Assembly: GCA_029262455.1 (NCBI GenBank)
Contig: JAJCZJ010000084.1
Span: 1 to 64,000 of the forward strand
Reading direction: 5' to 3'
Origin: Deltaproteobacteria bacterium
GTDB taxonomy: Bacteria > Desulfobacterota > Binatia > HRBIN30 > CADEER01
Length of the DNA: 64,000 nucleotides
The notes below the pieces were generated by a model, which was not told the origin of the DNA, searched no databases, and saw only the letters and a list, made by a program, of their open reading frames with translations. Shown here piece by piece: positions 24,255 through 33,389 of this stretch. Both the position numbers and the translations under genes were made by a program. How positions within the stretch are numbered: the stretch's first letter is position 1; each line of letters begins with the position of its first letter.

Positions 24255-25238
24255 CTAGCCGAGGGCGCGACGCGGGAGGGGTATGGCGCGCGTGACTTCG
24301 GCGATGTCTTCTCGCAAGTCGAGCTCGTCGATCTGGCGCGCGATGTCGGGTGTGATGGCGCCCTGGCGCTGTAGCGATCGGATGTGGCGGCGCACGCGGG
24401 TCGCTGCGGCGATGGCTTCGAGTCCAGTTGGGTCTGCTGCCTGGCAGTCGGCGCGCTTGCCGCGGCGCAGGAGATCGGTGATGTTTTGCTGACACGCTAG
24501 GTTGTAGCGTTCGACGAGGGGCGTCGGGAAAACATGCTTCGAGTTTTCTGAGACCCGGGTCATGAGACGATGCCAGTTGTCCCAATCGTGCAGTAGGAGA
24601 AAGTTCTCAAAGATCTTCTTGTTGGTCTTGAACGAAAACAGAGTCCGGGCGACGACGCGCTCGACCAGCGCGTCGCACTCTGGAAACGATCGGCGGCGCA
24701 GGTCGCTGATGATCTCGCGGTACTCGGCGTCTTGCATCGAGTCGAAGCGGGCTTCCCAGTAGATGTGTCGCAGAGATCGCGAGCGGTAGCTGACGACGAG
24801 TTGTGTCGGTACGAAGTGGTTGTGTGAATAGACGTCGGCGGCGAGGTGGCTGAGATAGCCGTAGCCGAAGGCGCGCTCGGCTTCGGAGTCCGCTTCGTCG
24901 ACGATCTGCCAGCCGACTTCCCATGAATGGCAGTGCGCTTGCATCGGGCCGGTGTACTTCTTTGCGAGTGTGATGTCGGCGCCGATGCAGCCGTAGAGGT
25001 ATTCGGTGGGGAAGCGTTGCAGCAATCGTTGAAGGGTCAGGCCGAGGATGGTAACTCCCTTGAGCACCTCCGAGCCGTGGGCAAGGTGGGTGATTGGCCC
25101 CCACGCGAGAGCGCTGTCGGGGATCATGACCAGCAAACCCACGACCGCTAATGAGAAGATCAGCACGAGGGTGAAGAGTACTATGGCGCAACCAGACCGA
25201 CAAGCCGAGTTTAGTGCCGAGCGTCGTGCCGAGTGCAA
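24255..25238 (-). CDS. Zinc-dependent phospholipase C-like protein
   Basis: The 327-residue protein starts at TTG 25238, the only start that keeps the full hydrophobic leader ([20 protein letters not shown]). The mature part would begin around AWGPITHLAHG, the Trp-x-x-x-x-His pattern at the N-terminus of PF00882 zinc phospholipases, followed by a His-rich helical region (HCHSWEVGW, YLSHLAADVYSHNHFVPTQ, LLHDWDNWH) supplying zinc ligands. Substrate unknown. The start region overlaps the divergently encoded uracil-DNA glycosylase by 56 bases, so the exact start of one of them may differ. Confidence 0.8.
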   Translation of the reverse strand: MHSARRSALNSACRSGCAIVLFTLVLIFSLAVVGLLVMIPDSALAWGPITHLAHGSEVLKGVTILGLTLQRLLQRFPTEYLYGCIGADITLAKKYTGPMQAHCHSWEVGWQIVDEADSEAERAFGYGYLSHLAADVYSHNHFVPTQLVVSYRSRSLRHIYWEARFDSMQDAEYREIISDLRRRSFPECDALVERVVARTLFSFKTNKKIFENFLLLHDWDNWHRLMTRVSENSKHVFPTPLVERYNLACQQNITDLLRRGKRADCQAADPTGLEAIAAATRVRRHIRSLQRQGAITPDIARQIDELDLREDIAEVTRAIPLPRRALG

Positions 25239-25995
25239 TGCCCTGACCCGAGCGCTGCGCGACCACGTCGAAGCCGAAAGCGATCGCGGCTTGCGCTGGG
25301 TGCCGAAGGGGGGAACCCAAGCGCCAGCGGCGAAAAAGGCAGAACCGCAAGAGTCGGCTGCGCTACGGAAAACCGCTAGCGCAGCGCCGGCACCGACAGC
25401 ACCAGTCGCCGCCGCACAGGATCCTGCTGTCGGCGCCGCTCAGTCGATCCCCGCGTTGATCGAAGTTTTGGGTGAATGCACGCGATGTAAACTCGCCGAA
25501 GAGCGCACGAATATCGTCTTCGGTGTGGGCAACCTCGAGGCGGATCTGATGTTCGTGGGTGAGGCGCCGGGCCGCGACGAGGATCGTGAGGGGGAACCCT
25601 TCGTCGGCCGTGCCGGGCAGCTACTGACCGAAATTATCACCAAAGGGATGAAGCTGCAGCGGGCTGACGTCTATATCGCCAATGTCGTGAAGTGCCGACC
25701 GCCCGGCAACCGGAACCCTAAACCCGAAGAAATTGCTGCGTGCATGCCCTTTCTGGTGCGCCAAGTCCAACTGATCCGTCCGAAGGTGATCGTTGCATTG
25801 GGGAAGTTTGCGGCGCAGACTTTACTCAGCTCGGATACTCCGATTACCCGCATGCGCGGGCAGTGGCACGAGTTCGAAGGAATCAAAGTCATGCCGACCC
25901 TGCATCCTGCATATTTGCTGCGAAATCCCTCTGATAAAAAGCTCGTGTGGGCCGATATCAAGGCGGTGATGGCGGAGCTCGGGCTGCCCGCATGA
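25183..25995 (+). CDS. Type 4/5-like uracil-DNA glycosylase
   Basis: From ATG 25183 (GAAGAG before it) the protein has 270 residues. An Ala/Pro-rich N-terminal linker of about 85 residues precedes the core: [50 protein letters not shown] contains two cluster Cys and the GEAPG active-site motif, [28 protein letters not shown] has further Cys, and HPAYLLRNP is the C-terminal His motif. It removes uracil from DNA. The last base pairs overlap the next start (ATGA). Confidence 0.93.
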   Translation: MAQPDRQAEFSAERRAECNALTRALRDHVEAESDRGLRWVPKGGTQAPAAKKAEPQESAALRKTASAAPAPTAPVAAAQDPAVGAAQSIPALIEVLGECTRCKLAEERTNIVFGVGNLEADLMFVGEAPGRDEDREGEPFVGRAGQLLTEIITKGMKLQRADVYIANVVKCRPPGNRNPKPEEIAACMPFLVRQVQLIRPKVIVALGKFAAQTLLSSDTPITRMRGQWHEFEGIKVMPTLHPAYLLRNPSDKKLVWADIKAVMAELGLPA

Positions 25996-27395
25996 TCCCC
26001 CATCACGTTGTATCCCGCGGGTGTAGGGCGCTTTCGTTGGCGCTGCTTTCACTCTTTTTGGCCTCGCCCTCGCGTGCCGAGGACAAGGTGGTCGAAGCTG
26101 CGGCGGTGGAAGCTGCGGCGGTGGAACCGGTTGCCGAGGCCGTGGCTGCGGAGCCGAAGGTCTTCGAGGGGCCGGTGATCGCGATTCGCGTCGACGGGGC
26201 GATTGGTCCGGTTACGGTCGATCACATTCGTCAGGGACTCGCGGTTGCGGGCGAGCGCGGCGCTGCAGCGCTGGTGATCGAGATGGACACGCCGGGAGGG
26301 CTGCTGCCCTCGACCCAGCTGATCGTCAAGGATTTGCTCGCCTCGAAGGTTCCGACGGTTGTGTATGTATCGCCGGGCGGTAGCGGAGCGACATCGGCGG
26401 GGGTCTTTATTACACTGGCTGCGAATATCGCGGCCATGGCTCCGGGGACCAATATCGGTGCTGCTCATCCTGTGAGCGGTACCGGCGAAGACATCGCTGG
26501 AGACATGCGCGAGAAGGTGGAGAACTTCGCCGCCTCTTTGAGCAAGACGATCGCGCAGGAACGCGGGCGCAACGCTGAGTGGGCGGAGCAGGCGGTACGG
26601 GAGAGTGTATCCATCACTGAAACAGAGGCGCTCGAACTCAATGTGGTGGACTTGGTCGCCCGTGATTTGACCGACTTGATTGCGCAGTTGGACGGACGCG
26701 AGGTGACGTTGTCCGGCGAGCCGGCAGTTCTGCGGACCGCCAAGGCGGTGGTCGTTCGCCATGAGATGAGTACACGCCAGCGTATCCTGAGCTTCATTGC
26801 TGATCCGAACCTGGCCTACATGTTGATGGCGCTCGGCATGTTGGGATTGTACCTGGAGTTCTACAACCCAGGCCTACTGTTTCCCGGAGTCGTCGGCATG
26901 ATCTGCCTGCTGCTCGGGCTGTGGGCGACCCAGGTACTGCCGGTCAATTACACCGGACTTGCGCTGCTCGCTCTTGGTGTCGTCCTGATGGTTGCGGAGG
27001 TCTTTACGCCGAGCTTCGGCGTGCTCGGGCTCGGCGGCCTGGCGGCGTTTGTGTTGGGGTCTCTATTTCTCTTCGATACACCGGACTCGACGATCGCGGT
27101 CGACCGGCGCTTGATCGGAACGATCGCGGTAGCCACTGGTGGCTCGATGTTGTTGATCGCGTTTTTGGCGGTGCGTGCGCACCGTTTGCAGCCTGCCTCC
27201 GGAGCCGAGGGCATGATTGGCGAGATTGGCAAGGTCCGGCGTCTCCTCGACGAACCGGGCGAAGCCAAAGTATTCGTCCACGGAGAGTATTGGGACGCCA
27301 CGGTCGAGGGTGAGGTCGCCGCGGGAGATCGGGTCGAAGTGCTGGCTGTGGAAGGGCTCAGGGTTCGGGTCAAGCGGGCGTCCCAAACGGTCTAA
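25992..27395 (+). CDS. NfeD-like membrane serine protease (ClpP class)
   Basis: The 467-residue protein starts at ATG 25992, overlapping the upstream stop, and has a signal peptide ([18 protein letters not shown]). The protease domain shows [38 protein letters not shown] with the likely catalytic Ser, and [12 protein letters not shown]; Lys lies in the following helix. Four to five membrane helices follow (residues 270-410), then an OB-fold NfeD C-terminal domain. It cleaves stomatin-family partners; the next gene is indeed a slipin, the standard nfeD-slipin pair, only 64 bases downstream. Confidence 0.92.
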   Translation: MIPHHVVSRGCRALSLALLSLFLASPSRAEDKVVEAAAVEAAAVEPVAEAVAAEPKVFEGPVIAIRVDGAIGPVTVDHIRQGLAVAGERGAAALVIEMDTPGGLLPSTQLIVKDLLASKVPTVVYVSPGGSGATSAGVFITLAANIAAMAPGTNIGAAHPVSGTGEDIAGDMREKVENFAASLSKTIAQERGRNAEWAEQAVRESVSITETEALELNVVDLVARDLTDLIAQLDGREVTLSGEPAVLRTAKAVVVRHEMSTRQRILSFIADPNLAYMLMALGMLGLYLEFYNPGLLFPGVVGMICLLLGLWATQVLPVNYTGLALLALGVVLMVAEVFTPSFGVLGLGGLAAFVLGSLFLFDTPDSTIAVDRRLIGTIAVATGGSMLLIAFLAVRAHRLQPASGAEGMIGEIGKVRRLLDEPGEAKVFVHGEYWDATVEGEVAAGDRVEVLAVEGLRVRVKRASQTV

Positions 27396-27459
27396 AACCT
27401 GGGATCGATCCCGTCCGCTTGCCGCCAGAGGGCGCGTCAGCATATTGTCAGCTCTAATC

Positions 27460-28218
27460 ATGTTCAACTTCATCTTACCGATCCTCGCCATCGTGTCGTT
27501 CATCTTCTTCCAGATCGTCAAGATCCTGAAGGAGTACGAGCGCGGCGTCGTGTTTCGCCTTGGCCGCCTCGTCGGCGCCCGCGGCCCTGGGCTGATTTTA
27601 CTGATTCCAGGGATCGAGCGGATGGAGCGCGTCGATCTGCGCACCAGGACTTGGGACATTCCCTCGCAAGACGTCATCACCCGCGACAACGTCTCCGTCA
27701 AGGTCAATGCGGTGCTGTACTATCGCGTCGTCGACTCATCGAAGGCCATTGTCGAGGTTGAAGACTACGTCGAAGCTACAGAGCAACTCGCGCAGACGAC
27801 GATGCGGAGTATTTGTGGCCAGGCCGAGCTCGACGATCTGCTCGCCGAACGGGAAAAGCTGAATGAAGAAATTCAGCGAATTTTGGATGAGCAGACGGAC
27901 CCGTGGGGGATCAAGGTCGTCACGGTCGAGCTCAAGCACATCGATTTGCCGACCGAGATGCAGCGAGCGATGGCGCGCGAGGCTGAGGCAGAACGCGATC
28001 GCCGTGCCAAGGTGATCAACGCCGAGGGCGAGTTCCAGGCCGCGCAAAAGCTGTCCGAGGCGGCTGCGATCATCGCCAAGCACCCGCGTGCGCTGCAGTT
28101 GCGCTACTTTGAAACCCTGACCGAGATGGCGCAGGAGAACGAGTCGATCACGATCTTTCCGCTGCCGGCCGACTTCGTTCAGCCGTTCACTGCGCGGGAC
28201 GAGAAGGACGGCGAGTAG
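27460..28218 (+). CDS. Slipin / SPFH (stomatin-like) membrane protein
   Basis: Starting from ATG 27460, the protein has 252 residues with one N-terminal hydrophobic anchor ([17 protein letters not shown]) and a full SPFH/Band 7 domain: [41 protein letters not shown], and the C-terminal helix [19 protein letters not shown]. It oligomerises on the membrane and is the usual partner of NfeD, whose gene precedes it. A GGGATCGATCCC palindrome sits in the short gap, without a clear function. Confidence 0.94.
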   Translation: MFNFILPILAIVSFIFFQIVKILKEYERGVVFRLGRLVGARGPGLILLIPGIERMERVDLRTRTWDIPSQDVITRDNVSVKVNAVLYYRVVDSSKAIVEVEDYVEATEQLAQTTMRSICGQAELDDLLAEREKLNEEIQRILDEQTDPWGIKVVTVELKHIDLPTEMQRAMAREAEAERDRRAKVINAEGEFQAAQKLSEAAAIIAKHPRALQLRYFETLTEMAQENESITIFPLPADFVQPFTARDEKDGE

Positions 28219-28238
28219 CGCTACCCCCTCGATCTCGG

Positions 28239-29300
28239 GTGAGTGATTCATCTCCCACGTCCCAGGACGCGTCTGGCCTGGAAGCGTACGACTATGAACT
28301 GCCGGCGGAACTGATCGCGCAGCGGCCGTGCGATCGTCGCGACGGTGGACGGTTGATGCTGGTGGACCGGCGCAGCGGCGAAGTCGCCAACGATTCGATC
28401 CGGTCCTTGGCGTCGATTCTCCGCCGGGGCGATCTGCTCATCTTCAATGACGTGCGGGTGCGACCGGCACGGCTCTTCGGGCGGCTGGACCGTGGCGGCA
28501 GAGTCGAGTTGCTGTTGCTGCGCCAAAACGATGAGGCGTGGCAGTGCCTCGGCAGGCCGGGACGAAGGTTTCGCGAGGGCACGCAGGTGGCATTTCCGGA
28601 CAACGCCGTAGCGCACGTCGTCGGCCGATCCGATGATGGACGGGTCGAGGTTCGGTTTGAGGGCGTTGGCGATATGGAGGCCTATCTGGCTCGGCACGGC
28701 GAGATCCCGTTGCCGCCGTACATCAAGCGCGCGGCGGGCCCGAGTGCTGAAGACAATGTGCGCTACCAGACCGTGTTTGCCGATCGGGTTGGCGCGGTCG
28801 CAGCTCCGACGGCTGGGTTGCATTTTAGCCAAGAGCTCCTCCAAGAGGTCCGTGAAGGTGGCGTCGAGACCGCGTTTGTCACACTCGATGTAGGTCCGGC
28901 CACGTTTCTGCCGCTGCGGTCCGTGGGCGATGGTGACAATCAGCTCGAGGGCGAATCTGCGGCGGTATCGGCGGAGACGATTGCGGCGATCGAGCGGACC
29001 AAGACAGCGGGCGGGCGTGTGATCGCCGTCGGGACGACGACGACGCGGGCGCTCGAGTCGCGCGCTGCCAGCCAGGCCGGGCTCACGGCGGGAGAGTTTC
29101 TCGCCGATTCGTTCATTCGGCCCGGATTCGAATTTCGGGTGATCGACGGGCTTTTGACGAATTTCCATCTGCCCAAGTCGACGCTGCTGATGCTGGTCTC
29201 GGCATTTGCTGGTCGATCGACGATTTTGGACGCCTACGCCGCGGCTGTGGCCGCTCGCTATCGATTCTACAGCTACGGCGACGCCATGCTGATTGTCTGA
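28239..29300 (+). CDS. queA: S-adenosylmethionine:tRNA ribosyltransferase-isomerase
   Basis: The 353-residue enzyme starts at GTG. It carries the family's LEAYDYELPAELIAQRPCDRRDGGRLM start, LLIFNDVRVRPARLFGR, PPYIKR, APTAGLHFS and NFHLPKSTLLMLVSAFAG. It adds the epoxycyclopentanediol moiety from SAM to preQ1-modified tRNA in queuosine biosynthesis. The stop is followed or overlapped by tgt, which makes the preceding preQ1 exchange; yajC-secD-secF follow in the same strand, the order known in many bacteria. Confidence 0.95.
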   Translation: MSDSSPTSQDASGLEAYDYELPAELIAQRPCDRRDGGRLMLVDRRSGEVANDSIRSLASILRRGDLLIFNDVRVRPARLFGRLDRGGRVELLLLRQNDEAWQCLGRPGRRFREGTQVAFPDNAVAHVVGRSDDGRVEVRFEGVGDMEAYLARHGEIPLPPYIKRAAGPSAEDNVRYQTVFADRVGAVAAPTAGLHFSQELLQEVREGGVETAFVTLDVGPATFLPLRSVGDGDNQLEGESAAVSAETIAAIERTKTAGGRVIAVGTTTTRALESRAASQAGLTAGEFLADSFIRPGFEFRVIDGLLTNFHLPKSTLLMLVSAFAGRSTILDAYAAAVAARYRFYSYGDAMLIV

Positions 29301-29313
29301 TAGAGACGGCTGG

Positions 29314-30474
29314 ATGGACCAGCAGGCAACCGCAGCGGCGGCGCCGCGCGACGCGCCGTTCCGCGTCGTTCAGCGCGATGAGTCCAGCGCGGCGCGCCGC
29401 GGGGTCCTGACCACGGCGCACGGGGAGATCGAAACCCCGGTATTCATGCCAGTTGCGACGGCTGGCACGGTCAAGGGCCTGACCCCGCGCCAGGTACGCG
29501 AGCAGGGCGCCTGGCTGGTCTTGGCCAATACCTATCACCTCATCCTCCGACCGGGGCTCGAAGTGATCGAGGAATTGGGGGGATTGCACCGGTTCATGGG
29601 CTGGGACGGCGCAATTCTCACCGACAGTGGCGGATTTCAGATCATGAGCCTCTGCGAGCTGCGCCAGCTCAGCGAGGAAGGGGTCGAGTTTCGCTCACAT
29701 CTCGATGGCTCGAAGATCTTCCTGAGCCCCGAGAGCGTCGTCGATGCGCAGCGCCGCTTGGGGGTTGATGTTCTGATGCCGCTGGATGTGTGCGTCGCCG
29801 CGACGGAGGGTCGCCTAGCAGTCGAGGCCGGGATGGAGCGCACAACCCGGTGGGCCGAGCGGCAGCTGGCGATCGAGCTGCCCATCGACCGCCATCTCTA
29901 CGGAATCGTCCAGGGTGGCCTGGAGGCCGATCTTAGGCGTCGCCATGCCGGGCAGCTTGCCGCGCTCGGGTTTCCGGGATATGCGGTTGGGGGATTAAGT
30001 GTAGGTGAGGACCGGCGCATTACCCGGGAGATCGCGGCAGAGACTGCGGCGGCACTTCCAGCCGACCGGTCACGTTATCTAATGGGGGTGGGTCTGCCTC
30101 AGGATCTGCTTCGATTCGTTGGGATGGGATACGACCAATTTGATTGCGTCATGCCGACGCGTAACGGCCGTAACGGCACATGCTTTACATGGAACGGGCG
30201 GATCAACCTACGGCTAGCAAAGTACCGCAGCAGCAACGAACCACTCGATGCCGGGTGTGCCTGCTACGTGTGCAGCAACTTCTCGCTGGGGTATCTGCGA
30301 CATCTGGCGACATCGGGCGAAATGTTGGGGGCGCAATTGGCTAGCCTTCACAATGTACATTTTTACTTGGATCTCATGGGACGCTCGCGGCGGCACATCG
30401 AGGCTGGAGACTTCTCCGCCTGGTCGCAGACGGCGATTGAGCGAATCGAGGACGCGGATGGGGGCTCAAAGTGA
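29314..30474 (+). CDS. tgt: tRNA-guanine transglycosylase
   Basis: From ATG 29314 the product has 386 residues; a TTG at 29293 overlapping queA is the alternative. It shows the active-site stretches LTDSGGFQIMSL (Asp general base), QGGLEADLR, GLSVGE, and FDCVMPTRNGRNG with the nucleophilic Asp, and the zinc site CACYVC...HNVHF near the C-terminus. It exchanges guanine-34 for preQ1 in GU(N) tRNAs. The end overlaps the yajC GTG by four bases. Confidence 0.96.
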   Translation: MDQQATAAAAPRDAPFRVVQRDESSAARRGVLTTAHGEIETPVFMPVATAGTVKGLTPRQVREQGAWLVLANTYHLILRPGLEVIEELGGLHRFMGWDGAILTDSGGFQIMSLCELRQLSEEGVEFRSHLDGSKIFLSPESVVDAQRRLGVDVLMPLDVCVAATEGRLAVEAGMERTTRWAERQLAIELPIDRHLYGIVQGGLEADLRRRHAGQLAALGFPGYAVGGLSVGEDRRITREIAAETAAALPADRSRYLMGVGLPQDLLRFVGMGYDQFDCVMPTRNGRNGTCFTWNGRINLRLAKYRSSNEPLDAGCACYVCSNFSLGYLRHLATSGEMLGAQLASLHNVHFYLDLMGRSRRHIEAGDFSAWSQTAIERIEDADGGSK

Positions 30475-30812
30475 TTGATACTGCGATGGCGCAGATCGGG
30501 CCGGGGGCTGCGCCTGCGCTGGTCTCGTTTTTGCCGCTGGTTCTGGTGTTCGGGGTCTTCTATTTCCTGCTCATCCGACCGCAGCAGCAGAAGGCCCGTG
30601 AGCACGAGGAGATGCTCGGTGCCTTGAAGCGTAACGACGAAGTCGTTACGGGAGGCGGGTTGTACGGAAAGGTGACGGCGATCAGCGATGATGTCGTCAC
30701 GGTGGAGATTGCACCGAAGGTGCAAGTGCGGGTGAGTCGTCCGACTATTAGCCATCTGGCGACCGCGAGCCGTGAGAAAGACAAACCTAAGATGAAGGAA
30801 AAGGACAAGTGA
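30471..30812 (+). CDS. yajC: Preprotein translocase subunit YajC
   Basis: The 113-residue protein has a single N-terminal membrane helix (FLPLVLVFGVFYFLLIRPQQQ), the EHEEMLGALKRNDEVVTGGGLYGKVTAI core and a Lys-rich tail, as in YajC. It associates with SecDF in the inner membrane. GTG start overlapping tgt; its own stop overlaps the GTG of secD (GTGA). Confidence 0.93.
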   Translation: MIDTAMAQIGPGAAPALVSFLPLVLVFGVFYFLLIRPQQQKAREHEEMLGALKRNDEVVTGGGLYGKVTAISDDVVTVEIAPKVQVRVSRPTISHLATASREKDKPKMKEKDK

Positions 30813-32410
30813 GCGATCGCAGTATCCTGTACCGTGGCATTCTTGTGCTGGCGATGATCTTGCTCGCCGGACTCTTTCTGTTGCCATCCCTGGTGGACCC
30901 GCTTCCATCGTTCCTCAGCTTCGTCAAAGACAACAAAGTGGCGCTGGGGCTCGACTTGCAAGGTGGGACGCACTTGATCTTGACCGTCGATACGGATGAA
31001 GCGGTCCGGACCTACGTCGAAGTCAACGCCGAGCAGCTGCGCCGCGATCTGCGCGACGAGGGGGTTCGGTCGCCGCGCGTCCGCCGCACCGGTGACACGG
31101 TAGCGACGGTGAGTGTGCCCGACGATGCGGGAGACAAGCTGCAGGAGGTGCTCGAGAACCGCTTCACGTATTTCGAGACACTGTCCACCAAGACCTCGGA
31201 AGGGCGGATTGTTCGCGAGCTATCGTTGCTCGACATCGAGTTGGCGCGGATTCACGAGTCAGCGGTCGAGCAATCGCTGGAGACGATCCGCAACCGCATT
31301 GACGAGCTCGGTGTGGCCGAGCCGGTGATCCAGCGGCAAGGTAAGCGCGACATCCTGATTCAGCTGCCGGGAGTTCAAGATCCGGAGCGCGCCAAAGCGC
31401 TCATCGGGCGGACTGCGGTGTTGGAGTTCAAGATGGTGCGCGATCCGGTCGGTGGCCCTTTTGCGGCCGGGGACCAGACTCTGCCGGCCGGTACCGAGGT
31501 GCTGTACACGTTGCAGAAGTCGGTCACTGGTGACCGAGGCCGCGGTGATCCTCTCTTGATCGAAGCGCGGACGTTGATGACCGGTGACGTCATTACCGAG
31601 GCGAGGGTTCGACCGGGTGACCTACCCAACTCGCGTATCGTTTCGATCGACATGAACTCGCGCGGCGCACGACTCTTCGAAGAGATTACCTCGTCGAACG
31701 TCAACCGACAGTTGGCCATCATCTTGGACAACACGGTGTACTCCGCGCCGCGGATCCAAGAGAGGATTCCGGGCGGATCTGCGATCATTACCGGATCCTT
31801 CACAGCGGAGGAGGCGCGCGACCTGGCGATCGTTCTGCGCACCGGGGCATTGCCCGCACCGGTGTCGATTTCTGAAGAACGTACGGTCGGGCCGACCCTG
31901 GGTGCCGATTCGATTCAGCAGGGCTATCGATCCTTTATCGTCGGTGGCGTCCTGGTCCTGATCTTCATGGTCTTCTACTACAAGTTCGCCGGGGTCTTGG
32001 CGGACATGGCTCTGGTGCTCAACGTCGTCTTCCTGGTGGCGATGCTGGCCGCGCTCGGCGCGACGTTGACGTTGCCGGGGATTGCCGGGATCGTACTGAC
32101 CCTGGGGATGGCGGTCGATGCGAACGTGCTCATCAACGAGAGGATTCGTGAAGAGCTGCGCCTCGGCAAGACGGCGCGGGCGGCGGTCGAGGCGGGCTAC
32201 GAACGCGCGCTGCCGGCGATTCTGGATTCAAACATCACGTCGCTCCTTTCCGGAATCATCCTGTTTCAGTTCGGCTCTGGTCCGATCAAGGGATTTGCAG
32301 TGACCTTGTGCATTGGTTTGATCAGCAGTGTGTTCACCGCGGTCGTCGTGACCCGTCTGGTGTACGACTACAGGCTCTCCCGCGGGAGATTGGAAACGGT
32401 GAGCATCTAA
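30809..32410 (+). CDS. secD: Protein translocase subunit SecD
   Basis: The 533-residue protein has an N-terminal membrane helix, a large periplasmic part opened by KVALGLDLQGGTHLILTVDTDEAV, the RNRIDELGVAEPVIQRQGKRDILIQLPGV segment and the P1 head, and five C-terminal helices with SIQQGYRSFIVGGVLVLIFMVFYY and GMAVDANVLINERIREEL. SecD uses the proton gradient to complete protein export. It overlaps secF by one base (TAATG). Confidence 0.96.
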   Translation: MSDRSILYRGILVLAMILLAGLFLLPSLVDPLPSFLSFVKDNKVALGLDLQGGTHLILTVDTDEAVRTYVEVNAEQLRRDLRDEGVRSPRVRRTGDTVATVSVPDDAGDKLQEVLENRFTYFETLSTKTSEGRIVRELSLLDIELARIHESAVEQSLETIRNRIDELGVAEPVIQRQGKRDILIQLPGVQDPERAKALIGRTAVLEFKMVRDPVGGPFAAGDQTLPAGTEVLYTLQKSVTGDRGRGDPLLIEARTLMTGDVITEARVRPGDLPNSRIVSIDMNSRGARLFEEITSSNVNRQLAIILDNTVYSAPRIQERIPGGSAIITGSFTAEEARDLAIVLRTGALPAPVSISEERTVGPTLGADSIQQGYRSFIVGGVLVLIFMVFYYKFAGVLADMALVLNVVFLVAMLAALGATLTLPGIAGIVLTLGMAVDANVLINERIREELRLGKTARAAVEAGYERALPAILDSNITSLLSGIILFQFGSGPIKGFAVTLCIGLISSVFTAVVVTRLVYDYRLSRGRLETVSI

Positions 32411-33327
32411 TGATCGAGCTGATCCCACAGGGAACATCGTTCGACTTCATCAAATTGCGCAACGCGGCGGCGATCGCTTCGGCCGCATTGATCTTGGTAG
32501 GTGCGGCGATCGTCGCAGTGCGCGGTCCCAATCTCGGCATCGATTTCGCCGGCGGCTCGCTGGTGCAAGTGCAGTTCAAGGACTCGACGCAAACCGAGGA
32601 CGTGCGCGGCGCGCTGGCCGGCACCGAGTTTTCCGAGGTTGATATTCAGGAGCTGGGCGGCACGGACAACGAGTTCCTGATCCGCTTGCCGCTAAGGGGC
32701 GACGGCAAGATCGATGTGACGCGTCAGGTCACGGCGAGTCTCGCCGAGAAGTTTGGCGCTGACGGTGTCGATATCAGGCGGGTCGAGTCGGTTGGGCCGC
32801 GTGTTGGTGAGACGCTGCGCGAGCGCGCCATTCTGGCGGTGGCGTTCGCGACCCTGATGATGGGTGTCTACATCTGGGTGCGTTTCGAGTGGCGTTTCGG
32901 TCTTGGGGCCGGTTGCGCACTGCTCCACGACGTCTTTCTCACGATCGCGGCGCTGGTGATGTTCAATTACGAATTCGACCTGTCGATCGTCGCCGCTCTA
33001 CTCTCGGTGGTTGGTTTTTCGGTCAACGATACGGTGGTGATCTCGGACCGGATTCGAGAGAACATGCAGAAGGATAAGCGCTCGCCGCTCAAGGAGATCG
33101 TGAATCGCTCGATCAATGAGACGCTGAGTCGAACGATCTTGACCACCGGCACGAGCTTGTTTGTGGTGCTGGCGTTGTTTCTGCTCGGCGGTAATGTGAT
33201 CCACGGCTTTGCCTTCACGCTATTGGTTGGATTTGTGGTCGGGACGTACTCCTCGATCTACATTGCCACGTCGATCGTGTTGTATTTTGAGGAGCGCTAC
33301 CCGTCGGCTGGAAGAAAAGCCGTATAG
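32410..33327 (+). CDS. secF: Protein translocase subunit SecF
   Basis: From ATG 32410, overlapping the secD stop, the 305-residue protein has the SecF pattern: PNLGIDFAGGSLVQVQF, VGPRVGETLRERAILAVAFATLMMGVYIWVRFEWRFGLGAGCALLHDVFLT, SVNDTVVISDRIREN and SRTILTTGTSLFVV. It pairs with SecD and YajC. A strong hairpin directly downstream (33342-33374) separates it from recJ. Confidence 0.96.
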   Translation: MIELIPQGTSFDFIKLRNAAAIASAALILVGAAIVAVRGPNLGIDFAGGSLVQVQFKDSTQTEDVRGALAGTEFSEVDIQELGGTDNEFLIRLPLRGDGKIDVTRQVTASLAEKFGADGVDIRRVESVGPRVGETLRERAILAVAFATLMMGVYIWVRFEWRFGLGAGCALLHDVFLTIAALVMFNYEFDLSIVAALLSVVGFSVNDTVVISDRIRENMQKDKRSPLKEIVNRSINETLSRTILTTGTSLFVVLALFLLGGNVIHGFAFTLLVGFVVGTYSSIYIATSIVLYFEERYPSAGRKAV

Positions 33328-33341
33328 CGAGGACTGGATGA

Positions 33342-33374
33342 TTCGGCCGCGTCGCTGTAGCGGCGCTGGCCGAA
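33342..33374. promoter_or_regulatory. Strong hairpin between secF and recJ
   Basis: Outer arms TTCGGCC (33342-33348) and GGCCGAA (33368-33374) are exact complements; inner GCG/CGC and CGC/GCG pairs extend the stem with single mismatched T/G positions and a small loop at 33356-33359. The recJ ribosome site (GTGGAGAGG, about 33375-33383) starts right after the stem. There is no U-run, so it could attenuate translation or stabilise the secF mRNA end rather than terminate. Confidence 0.6.
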
Positions 33375-33389
33375 GTGGAGAGGCGGGCG

